Assembly: GCF_905171765.1 (NCBI RefSeq) | Contig: NC_053398.1 | Coordinates: 45,786,323 to 45,850,322 of the forward strand | Reading direction: 5' to 3' | From: Bufo bufo | Lineage: Eukaryota > Chordata > Amphibia > Anura > Bufonidae | DNA length: 64,000 nucleotides | Shown here: in pieces, positions 21,010 through 29,814 of the stretch | Layout of the letters: each line of letters starts with the position of its first letter | How positions within the stretch are numbered: position 1 is the first letter of the stretch | Made by a program: the position numbers and the translations under genes | Notes under the pieces: model-generated | Told to the model about the DNA's origin: nothing | The model's input: only the letters and a program-made list of their open reading frames with translations | Database searches by the model: none

Positions 21010-22591
21010 CACTGCTCAAAAAAATAAAGGGAACACAAAAATAACACATCCTAGATCTGAGTTAATTAAATATTCTTCTGAAATCCTTTGTTCTTTACAT
21101 AGTTGAATGTGCTGACAACGAAATCACACAAAAATTAAAAAAAGGAAATCAAATTTTTCAACCCATGGAGGTCTGGATTTGGAGTCACACTCAAAATTAA
21201 AGTGGAAAAACACACTACAGGCTGATCCAACTTTGATGTAATGTCCTTAAAACAAGTTAAAATGAGGCTCAGTAGTGTGTGTGGCCTCCACGTGCCTGTA
21301 TGACCTCCCTACAACGCCTGTGCATGCTCCTGATGAGGTGGCGGACGGTCTCCTGAGGGATCTCCTCCCAGACCTGGACTAAAGCATCTGCCAACTCCTG
21401 GACAGTCTGTGGTGCAACGTGACGTTGGTGGATAGAGCGAGACATGATGTCCCAGATGTGCTCAATTGGATTCAGGTCTGGGGAACGGGCGGGCCAGTCC
21501 ATAGCATCAATGCCTTCGCCTTGCAGGAACTGCTGACACACTCCAGCCACATGAGGTCTAGCATTGTCTTGCATTAGGAGGAACCCAGGACCAACCGCAC
21601 CATCATATGGTCTCACAAGGGGTCTGAGGATCTCATCTTGGTACCTAATGGCAGTCAGGCTACCTCTGGCGAGCACATGGAGGGCTGTGCGGCCCTCCAA
21701 AGAAATGCCACCCCACACCATTACTGACCCAATGCCAAACCGGTCACGCTGGAGGATGTTGCAGGCAGCAGAACGTTCTCCATGGCGTCTCCAGACTCTG
21801 TCACGTCTGTCACATGTGCTCAGTGTGAACCTGCTTTCATCTGTGAAGAGCACAGGGCGCCAGTGGCGAATTTGCCAATCTTGGTGTTCTCTGGCAAATG
21901 CCAAACGTCCTGCACGGTGTTGGGCTGTAAGCACAACCCCCACCTGTGGACGTCGGGCCCTCATATCACCCTCATGGAGTCTGTTTCTGACCGTTTGAGC
22001 AGACACATGCACATTTGTGGCCTGCTGGAGGTCATTTTGCAGGGCTCTGGCAGTGCTCCTCCTGTTCCTCCTTGCACAAAGGCGGAGGTAGCGGTCATGC
22101 TGCTGGGTTGTTGGCCTCTTACGGCCTCCTCCACGTCTCTTGATGTACTGGCCTGTCTCCTGGTAGCGCGTCCATGCTCTGGACACTACGCTGACAGACA
22201 CAGCAAACCTTCTTGCCACAGCTCGCATTGATGTGCCATTCTGGATAAGCTGCACTACCTGAGCCACTTGTGTGGGTTGTAGACTCTGTCTCATGCTACC
22301 ACTAGAGTGAAAGCACCGGTAGCATTCAAAAGTGACCAAAACATCAGCCAGGAAGCATAGGAACTGAGAAGTGGAATGTGGTCACCACCTGCAGAACCAC
22401 TCCTTTATTGGGGGTGTCTTGCTAATTGCCTATAATTTCCACCTGTTGTCTATCCCATTTGCACAACAGCATGTGAAATTGATTGTCACTCAGTGTTGCT
22501 TCCTAAGTGGACAGTTTGATTTCACAGAAGTGTGATTGACTTGGAGTTACATTGTGTTGTTTAAGTGTTCCCTTTATTTTTTTGAGCAGTG
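21010..22591 (-). mobile_element. Tc1-1 element, full length
   Basis: The terminal repeats are CACTGCTCAAAAAAATAAAG and its inverse, flanked by TA (21008-21009, 22592-22593). The first copy of the internal duplication of element C (around 20372) shows the same site without the insertion, so the target and the TA duplication are confirmed within the window. It is 1582 bp long, with one open transposase frame. Confidence 0.95.
21269..22294 (-). CDS. Tc1-1 transposase, DD34E, intact
   Basis: This is a 341-codon Tc1-type transposase (nuclear, TA-specific cut and paste). I chose ATG 22294 ([16 protein letters not shown]). The frame is open 15 codons further upstream, but without an ATG. The N terminus has paired-type helix-turn-helix motifs (about residues 1-110) with a basic RRGGGRKR linker near 53-60. 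The catalytic residues are D152 in FTDES, D243 in MQDNARPH and E278 in NPIEHIW, with 34 residues between the last two. The frame has no stops or shifts. The copy at 27059-28084 is nearly identical, so the family was active recently. Whether either protein is functional cannot be told from sequence alone. Confidence 0.93.
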   Translation of the reverse strand: MRQSLQPTQVAQVVQLIQNGTSMRAVARRFAVSVSVVSRAWTRYQETGQYIKRRGGGRKRPTTQQHDRYLRLCARRNRRSTARALQNDLQQATNVHVSAQTVRNRLHEGDMRARRPQVGVVLTAQHRAGRLAFAREHQDWQIRHWRPVLFTDESRFTLSTCDRRDRVWRRHGERSAACNILQRDRFGIGSVMVWGGISLEGRTALHVLARGSLTAIRYQDEILRPLVRPYDGAVGPGFLLMQDNARPHVAGVCQQFLQGEGIDAMDWPARSPDLNPIEHIWDIMSRSIHQRHVAPQTVQELADALVQVWEEIPQETVRHLIRSMHRRCREVIQARGGHTHY

Positions 22592-22900
22592 TATATGCAC
22601 AACTGCATGTGGGTTTGAGCACCTCCTGCTAATGCCAACCTGTCTTCTTAGTTTGTACAGATAGAAGAATCACCCTGTGAGAAAAGCGTATGTCTCCTCC
22701 TCCCTGTTCCCATGCTAGGTTTTTACATACAGGGCGCATAAATCTAATGGGGACTACTGCACCGCAACGGAGGATATAATGAAGATTCTTTACTACATGA
22801 CATGTAGGGGACATGTGCTACTGTGTAAGGTACCACATTTTAATGAGTACAAACTGGTGAAAGGTGCAACCTAAAAATATATAACTTAAAAACTACTTAC

Positions 22901-23054
22901 GGTCTTAACTTCATTATTTGCTTGAGAAATTGGAGCTGCCTTGTAAACATATATGGCTTCTTGCGTTTGGCTCCATCACCGCTCTTTTGGGAACTATTGA
23001 GTTCTCTCCGGAACTGATCCCGGCATGTGTACCACCTTTTTTTTATTTGGTCAA
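22901..23054 (-). CDS. MADF gene, exon 2
   Basis: This is the second part of a MADF (Myb/SANT-like) DNA-binding domain. The acceptor CAG lies at 23057-23055 and the donor GTAAGT at 22900-22895. Together with exon 1 the phases fit (181 + 154 bases). The peptide reads LDQIKKRWYTCRDQFRREL and continues with a KKPYMFTRQLQFL block, the typical second half of a MADF domain. Harbinger elements carry such a protein next to the transposase, where it brings the transposase to the nucleus and to the ends. The intron after this exon holds PB3 and element C. Confidence 0.75.
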
Positions 23055-23872
23055 CTGTAAAAAAAATAAAAAATATTTATTCATTAAATACTGTAAAATT
23101 GTGCTAACAAAACTTTAAATGGACATTTATCTCATGTACACACAATCAGTGTTTTGCTTGGACATATGGCCAAATCACAAACCATGTGACTCAGACGCAT
23201 ACGGTCATGTGTAGGAGTGAAAATTAAAATAAAAAAAGAGTATTATAGCACATGCACATGACCGTATTGCATCCAGCATATGGCACTCCACAATGCATGG
23301 AGTGACCACTTTACGGCCATTTCCAGGAGCAATAATAATCATTTTTGACAAAGAGGCCTATTAAAAATTAATATATATGATAGTTTTAGTTTGAAACTTA
23401 AAAAATTTGATATTGAGTTTGTTAAAAAACAATTTCTGAATAGGCCTTTTTGAAAAAAACAAAAACATGTAATATATATATATATAAAAAAAAAATGATT
23501 TAACATCTGTCATGTACAAGCATAGACTATGTGCAAAATTACACAGTCTATGCTGTTCCAGGACATATGGCGCACTCATGGAACAAGTCGTGACGCACAC
23601 ATCCGTGGAGCACGGTCCATGTATACCCAGCCTGCCATGCTCTGAAGTACAGGAGCACACAGCGTCATAGCAAGCAATGACGCTATGCACTCATGCATGC
23701 CAGTGCATGGCAGGCTGCGTATACACACACCATGCACCATGAATCAGTGTATTGGCAGGCTGGGTATACACATGTGTGCATGGCAGGCTGCGTATACACA
23801 CACCATGCAACATGAATGTGTGTATTAACCAATATTAAATACACATAACTTTAAAGTAAAGTATTTACTCAC
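23055..23872 (-). other. MADF gene, intron 1
   Basis: This is the intron between the two MADF exons, with GT at 23872-23871 and AG at 23056-23055. It holds an AT microsatellite (about 23472-23485) and a tandem repeat near 23700-23830 (GGCAGGCTGCGTATACACAC repeated). It is longer than expected for a Harbinger gene and probably contains a MITE. Confidence 0.6.
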
Positions 23873-24053
23873 GCATTTTAATTTGCTTTTCTTTTGATGC
23901 GGAGGTCCATGAAGTGGACAGCAACTCTAGGCACACTTCATTCCATGAACGATCTTTGATGGTCCGTTCGTGGTATATTTCAGTCCTGGAGTCCCACAGG
24001 GCTGGCCTCTCTTGTATGAGGACAATCAGTTTTTCAACTTCAAAATTGCACAT
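23873..24053 (-). CDS. MADF gene, exon 1
   Basis: ATG 24053 opens MCNFEVEKLIVLIQERPALW, the typical start of a MADF domain (EKLI...ERPALWD), followed by DRSWNEVCLELL. The exon ends with GTGAGT at 23872. No in-frame Met lies just upstream. The exon and exon 2 are free of stops, so the domain would be complete if spliced. A Harbinger-like leader (24054-24250, with GCGGATGACATGC repeats) lies upstream. The gene runs opposite to the MADF C-terminal fragment at 24252-24598. Confidence 0.78.
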
Positions 24054-24251
24054 AATGTCTGCTGATATATGTGCTGGTCGGCTCTGAAGATGAATCCTGT
24101 CTTCCTGCCACCTGTCTCCCTGGAGATCAAGGTCACATGGGGCAGGATTCTTTTTCTATTTCCTGCAGATCCGCAATTCACGATCCACAATTGCGGATGA
24201 CATGCAGATGACATTTGACATCTTTCCGCATGTCATCCGTTTTTTTTTTTC

Positions 24252-24598
24252 CGCATGTCATCCGTTGTCACCGATTCCGGTGTAGATCTCCGCCAACGAG
24301 TAGATATGATGGTGATGGAGTATCTAAACCGGAATCGGTCTGACGGGAAGGAAGAAATTACATTAAAAGGGCTCCTTGCTTCCGCCGTGTGCCCGAAGAA
24401 AGGCAAACACGTTGCGTTTCGGCTATTGCAATGCTTATGGACCTTTTTTCTGGCCCCCAGGAGCCACATCATCTGATGGACTATATGATGAACGCCCGAA
24501 ATGCCATGCTTCAGGTCAATCCTCTTTCAAGTCACCATCCTGATCCCCCTATGGTCCATCCTTCAGGCCCTTTCATGAGGGATTTATATGACCTTTAA
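24252..24598 (+). pseudogene. MADF-protein C-terminal exon fragment
   Basis: Two overlapping frames (from 24255 and 24389) match the C-terminal half of the Harbinger MADF protein at 58885-59455. VDMMVMEYLNRNR pairs with VDTHVLEYLSRNR, and the tail FMRDLYDL pairs with FTQDLYEL. One frameshift lies near 24390. It belongs with the HARBI1-like gene to its right (facing it, as in the 58.6-61.3 kb element). Its own upstream exons are absent and are replaced by the oppositely oriented MADF gene. Confidence 0.65.
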
Positions 24599-25845
24599 TT
24601 TATTTTAATTTTTTTTTTTGTTATTAATAAAAAATGTTTACCTTTAAAAATTTTAATGTTATTTTTCTCTATAAAGTTTAAGATTTTATCTTTTTTGTTT
24701 GAAATTAATATTGATGCCCTATTATAAATTTAGGTCATTTGTATTAAAAATGGTCTCATGCACACGAAAGTTGATGCTTCTGTTCCATGCATTTGGTACC
24801 GCAATTTGTGGTCCCCAATACACAGAGAACTGAAGTTCAGCAGTCGAGACTGATCCAGACCCATTCTACTTGAATGAGTTCGTGATCCTTCCGTTCTGCA
24901 TCACTGTGATTGAGGATCCATTCAAGTGAATGGATCCACATCAGTGAAGACCACAGGGACAGGTGCCCGTGTATTGCGAAATTGTATCGTGAGGGCTGCA
25001 ATACTGCAACGAGTAGGTTACGGTCATTTGCTCAAAAAATACTATTTTGATCCATATTTTCATCCATGCTCACCCTGCGTGAGCATCAGAGGTTTTTAAT
25101 GGTCAAATATTCTCCATTGCTATTTGCTTGTTAGTACATGGAAATGACTATTTAAAAAATTATAAAGTTATGCAGATGCTTCTGGCAAGTAGTGTTTTTG
25201 ATGATGTCACTAGCTCTAATGGGCTGGCACTCGCACAGCCCTAGCCTTTTAACGGACCTGGTCAGCGCAGAAGGCCGCATATTAGTGCTATTGACATCAC
25301 CAAACACTTGGTAGAAGCATCTGCCCATCAGTGGCAATGTTTTGGCCAAATAAGGTACCCATTTCCATGCCCGATCAAGTGATGTGCAAATGAGAGCATT
25401 GGAGTATGAAATTCTCCAATTCTCACATCACAGTGTCTACATGGATGAAATTATGATGTAATATACTTACCTTTTCTGCATAGAAGGATTTTCTCTGTGG
25501 ATTGCGGGCCTGATTACGTTTGTTGTTGTCCTTGTTCAAAGCTGAACGCATACATATACCATTTTATTAATAACAATGGGACATGTTCGTGTTCAGCTGT
25601 GAGGACATGAACAAATCTAAAAGTTGCTAAAAAATATTTAATAGACGTAATTAGAAATGAGGTATTAGAAGGTATTTACACCAAATTTCAATCAAATTTT
25701 GGATTTGGCACAATACCTCAGCCCGCAAGCCCACGTCAAGGGTCCTCATTATTTTGCGAGTCCCTAATCTAAACTAACAACAGGGGATCTAACTAAACTA
25801 AGGAATTTCAATTTTTCTAAAATTTAAACCAGATTCCAGCTGAAA
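24599..25845. other. Harbinger interior, noncoding, with MITE remains
   Basis: This lies between the two converging Harbinger genes. A MITE-like block at about 24750-25030 begins TCTCATGCACACGAAAG and has inverted CATTCAAGTGAATGGATCC sequences, like other Harbinger MITEs in the window. A second weak inverted repeat spans about 25050-25445. I see no gene. Confidence 0.45.
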
Positions 25846-26800
25846 TCAGCGTCTTCCACGGATGGCATCCAACTGCCACGACAATGCCCCCTCAGGACTG
25901 CAGAAGTAGTCGGCATAGAGTTCCCAAACAGCTAGTCCAGCTGTTCCAGGGCGTCCAGGCCGGCTCAGGTCTAAACTGACTGAAGATGTCATATTTAGGC
26001 CCAAATCTGCATCTGTTGAGGCATTGTGGATCCTGGTGAAGTTGTGTAGCAGTACACAAGCTTGTATCACCAGGGTGGCATTGTCCGGATTCATCTGTAT
26101 GGATGACATGAATACTCTCCACTTAGAGGACAGTATTCCGAAAGCGCACTCCACATACCGACGGGCGCGAGACAATCGATAGTTGAAGATGCGCTTCCTG
26201 TCATCCAGATCGCGTCTAGGGAAGGGCCGCATCAGGTGGGGTGACAATGCAAATCCTTCGTCTGCCACGATCACAAATGGAGCCGGCGGACCTGCAAATC
26301 CGGGAAGTCTACTGGGCTCTGGCAGGGCAAGCTGGTTTGTGTGAAGCCGTTCACCCATTCTGGAAGCACTAAAGATGCGGCTGTCTGAAGTGCTCCCATA
26401 GGCCCCGATATCCACAATTACAAACCTGTAGTTACTGTCAGCAAGGGCCATCAGAACTACAGAAAAATATTGCTTGTAATTGAAGTACCGGGACCCTGAG
26501 TGAGGCGGCTTCTTCACACGGATATGCTTACTGTCCAGTGCCCCAATGCAGTTAGGAAACTGCGCAGATTAGTAAAATCCCTCGGCGATACGTAGCCAAT
26601 CTTCCGCCTTGGGGGTGGGCATCACCGCTTCTCTGAGACGCTGCCATATAACTGTACAGGTATAACAGACGATCCCAGAGATTGTAGAGATTCCAAGCAG
26701 AAACTCAAAATGCAACGAAGCGAATGAATTTCCAGTAGCACGGAATCTGAAAAATACAAAAAAGGAAAGAAAAATAAGTTCCAACTTTCATTATAATATA

Positions 26801-28381
26801 CACTGCTCAAAAAAATAAAGGGAACACACAAATAACACATCCTAGATCTGAATTAATTTAATATTCTTCTGAAATACTTTGTTCTTTACATAGTTGAATG
26901 TGCTGACAACAAAATCACACAAAAAAAAAAAAAGGAAATCATATTTTTTAACCCATGGAGGTCTGGATTTGGAGTCACCCTCAAAATTAAAGTGGAAAAA
27001 CACACTACAGGCTGATCCAACTTTGATGTAATGTCCTTAAAACAAGTCAAAATGAGGCTCAGTAGTGTGTGTGTCCTCCATGTGCCTGTATGACCTCCCT
27101 ACAACGACTGTGCATGTTCCTGATGAGGTGGCGGACGGTCTCCTGAGGGATCTCCTCCCAGACCTGGACTAAAGCATCTGCCAACTCCTGGACAGTCTGT
27201 GGTGCAACGTGACGTTGGTGGATAGAGCGAGACGTGATGTCCCAGATGTGCTCAATTGGATTCAGGTCTGGGGAATAGACGGGCCAGTCCATAGCATCAA
27301 TGCCTTCGTCTTGCAGGAACTGCTGACACACTCCAGCCACATGAGGTCTAGCATTGTCTTGCATTAGGAGGAACCCAGGGCCAACCGCACCAGCATATGG
27401 TCTCACAAGGGGTCTGAGGATCTCATCTCGGTACCTAATGGCAGTCAGGCTACCTCTGGCGAGCACATGGAGGGCTGTGCGGCCCTCCAAAGAAATGCCA
27501 CCCCACACCATTACTGACCTAATGCCAAACCGGTCATGCTGGAGGATGTTGCAGGCAGCAGAACGTTCTCCACGGCGTCTCCAGACTCTGTCACGTCTGT
27601 CACATGTGCTCAGTGTGAACCTGCTTTCATCTGTGAAGAGCACAGGGCGCCAGTGGCGAATTTGCCAATCTTGGTGTTTTCTGGCAAATGCCAAACGTCC
27701 TGCACGGTGTTGGGCTGTAAGCACAACCCCCACCTGTGAACGTCGGGCCCTCATATCACCCTCATGGAGTCTGTTTCTGACCGTTTGAGCAGACACATGC
27801 ACATTTGTGGCCTGCTGGAGATCATTTTGCAGGGCTCTGGCAGTGCTCCTCCTGTTCCTCCTTGCACAAAGGCGGAGGTAGCGGTCCTGCTGCTGGGTTG
27901 TTGCCCTCCTACGGCCTCCTCCACGTCTCCTGATGTAATGGCCTGTCTCCTGGTAGCGCCTCCATGCTCTGGACACTACGCTGACAGACACAGCAAACCT
28001 TCTTGCCACAGCTCGCATTGATGTGCCATCCTGGATAAGCTGCACTACCTGAGCCACTTGTGTGGGTTGTAGACTCCGTCTCATGCTACCACTAGAGTGA
28101 AAGCACCGCCAGCATTTAAAAGTGACCAAAACATCAGCCAGGAAGCATAGGAACTGAGAAGTGGTCTGTGGTCACCACCTGCAGAACCACTCCTTTATTG
28201 GGGGTGTCTTGCTAATTGCCTATAATTTCCACCTGTTGTCTATCCCATTTGCACAACAGCATGTGAAATTGATTGTCACTCAGTATTGCTTCCTAAGTGG
28301 ACAGTTTGATTTCACAGAAGTGTAATTGACTTGGAGTTACATTGTGTTGTTTAAGTGTTCCCTTTATTTTTTTGAGCAGTG
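26801..28381 (-). mobile_element. Tc1-2 element, full length
   Basis: It has the same ends as Tc1-1 (CACTGCTCAAAAAAATAAAG and inverse), flanked by TA at 26799-26800 and 28382-28383. It is 1581 bp and sits inside the intron of the Harbinger transposase gene. Confidence 0.95.
27059..28084 (-). CDS. Tc1-2 transposase, DD34E, intact
   Basis: This is a 341-codon sister of the Tc1-1 protein with the same start (ATG 28084, MRRSLQPTQ) and no stops. The catalytic motifs [13 protein letters not shown] and NPIEHIW are at the same positions. Differences from Tc1-1 are scattered substitutions only (for example WPVYSPD for WPARSPD and DEGIDAM for GEGIDAM). A change two residues before the conserved SPDLNPIE block might affect activity. 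Confidence 0.93.
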   Translation of the reverse strand: MRRSLQPTQVAQVVQLIQDGTSMRAVARRFAVSVSVVSRAWRRYQETGHYIRRRGGGRRRATTQQQDRYLRLCARRNRRSTARALQNDLQQATNVHVSAQTVRNRLHEGDMRARRSQVGVVLTAQHRAGRLAFARKHQDWQIRHWRPVLFTDESRFTLSTCDRRDRVWRRRGERSAACNILQHDRFGIRSVMVWGGISLEGRTALHVLARGSLTAIRYRDEILRPLVRPYAGAVGPGFLLMQDNARPHVAGVCQQFLQDEGIDAMDWPVYSPDLNPIEHIWDITSRSIHQRHVAPQTVQELADALVQVWEEIPQETVRHLIRNMHSRCREVIQAHGGHTHY

Positions 28382-28401
28382 TATTTATATTGAATATATA
28401 G

Positions 28402-28732
28402 CAGTGGTGGCGAACCTATTGCACGGGTGCCAGAGGCGGCACTCGGAGCCCTCTCTGTGGGCACCCACACCCTGGAAAAAGTCTGACTGTACCAATATGC
28501 CTTTTAGACCTTTCCTGCCATTCATCAGCGCAGGACGCACCATGAACAGCACAGGCAGCGCAATGAATGTAGACAGGCTATTATAGCTACTACATGATAA
28601 AGTACATTAAAGATATACTATATTGGACTGTAGGATTTAGGTTAACTTGCCACGTTGGCACTTTGCGATAAATAAGGGGGTTTTGGGGTTGCGGTTTAGG
28701 GCACTCAATCTCTAAAAGGGTCGCCATCACTG
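28402..28732. mobile_element. hAT MITE with 8-bp TSD
   Basis: The ends CAGTGGTGGCGAACC and, inverted, CAGTGATGGCGACCC are flanked by perfect ATATATAG duplications (28394-28401, 28733-28740). It is 331 bp and noncoding. It lies in the Harbinger transposase intron next to Tc1-2. Confidence 0.9.
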
Positions 28733-29104
28733 ATATATAGTATCTAAAAATGGCACATTCACTTACCTCAGGGTGACAAGCAACCGTTGTTCAGCAGATA
28801 TGCAGCGCCTCATGCTGGTGTCCAGGAAATTAAGGTCAGGATGTAGAGAGACCAGCAGATGATCGAATGCTTCCATGGACATCCGGCAATAGCTTTTGAA
28901 CTTTATAGGGTCTTGTCGCAGATCGTTGTATAACTTATGAAATTGTCCTTTCTGAAGGCGCTGAGCAACGATGGGATGGACCCACTGCCGTCTCCTCTTC
29001 CGTCTCCTCTTCCTCCCCGGTTCTTCATCCAGCATAGATGACTGCCGTCTGAATCGCCGAGAGAGAAGCCAGTAAAATAGTACGTTATCCATGTCTTCTG
29101 CCAT

Positions 29105-29445
29105 GATGATCGCTGAGAAATCGGTAAAAAACTATGCCAGCCAAGCAGAGGTTTCTTACACAGCTCTGAACGACACCAAAAGCACAATAAAATGGCGACT
29201 GTACAAGCACATGTCCTCTGTTCTTATAGACTTAATTTTTTTTTATATGGTACCCTAGCAACATCTTTTCCGCCTTCTTTTTCTGATTTTTGCTGAAACA
29301 CAGAAACACGGAAACACGTAAAAGATGCGGATGCACTTTTGGAAAAAAAACGGAACACGGAGCCGCAAAAAAACGGAACACGGATCCGCAAAAAAAAAGG
29401 AACGTAAATCTGGAAAGAAAATATACTGACGTGTGAATGGAGCCT
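29105..29445. other. Harbinger right terminus
   Basis: This is the leader and terminal region upstream of the HARBI1-like gene. It carries repeated AAACGGAACACGGA motifs and ends in GTGTGAATGGAGCC-TTA, which matches in type the Harbinger end at about 61573. Beyond it PB4 sequence resumes. Confidence 0.55.
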
Positions 29446-29814
29446 TAGCCTTGTAACGTCCCCCAAAAATAAAATGTAATTCCCAAAATGATCCTAACAT
29501 GAAGTAGACATATGGGAAATGTAAAGTAATAACTATTTTTGTAGGTATTAATATGTATTATAGAAGTAGAGAAATTTGCGAATTTTTCAAAATTTTTGCC
29601 AAATTTTGTATTTTTTTATAAATAAAAAAGATTTTTTTTTTACTCCATTTTACCAGTGTCATGAAGTACAATATGTGACGAAAAAACTATCTGAGAATGG
29701 CCTGGATAAGTCAAAGCGTTTTAAAGTTATCACCACATAAAGTGACACTGGTCAGATTTGCAAAAAATGGCCTGGTCCTGAAAGTGAAAATGAGCCCGGT
29801 TCCTAAGGGGTTAA
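29446..29814 (+). mobile_element. PB4 right end
   Basis: This is homologous to the last 370 bp of PB2 and PB3 (GAAGTAGACATATGG, GTGACGAAAAAACTATCTGA) and ends CCTAAGGGG-TTAA at 29811-29814. The base after the TTAA continues the PB1 array unit that was broken at 15975. Confidence 0.75.

Larger units (their letters stand above)
19917..22839. mobile_element. TTAA-flanked element C with internal duplications
   Basis: The termini ATGTGGTACCTCACACTGTA (19917) and, inverted, AATGTGGTACCTTACACAGTA (ending 22839) are followed by TTAA at 22840-22843. The left TTAA (19913-19916) is shared with PB3. Inside, 19968-20095 and 20100-20225 form a hairpin with arms of about 125 bp. About 20102-20440 is repeated directly at 20740-21009 plus 22592-22657, and the second copy is split by a Tc1 element. 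I see no protein of its own. Confidence 0.6.
25846..29104 (-). pseudogene. Harbinger HARBI1-like transposase (one stop)
   Basis: This is a DDE nuclease of the PIF/Harbinger family. Exon 1 is 28767-29104 (starts MAEDMDNVLFYWLLSRRF, donor GTAAGT). Exon 2 is 25846-26746 (acceptor CAG). The total is about 413 codons. The triad is visible: D in GALDSKH, D in VADEGF and E in YVECAFGIL. The only clear defect is an in-frame TAA at 26569-26571, where the second Harbinger copy has Gln (GFYQSAQFPN). The intron has grown from under 100 bp (88 bp in the other copy) to 2 kb because it took a Tc1 (26801-28381) and a hAT MITE (28402-28732). The splice sites are still intact. Confidence 0.85.

Noticed and set aside
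21564..21998. Plus-strand frames in Tc1-1 and the matching ones in Tc1-2
   Set aside because: They are antisense shadows of the transposase and have no motif of their own.
24755..25030. tRNA-like or SINE-like block
   Set aside because: No A and B box pair or tRNA fold was found. Inverted sequences fit a Harbinger MITE better.
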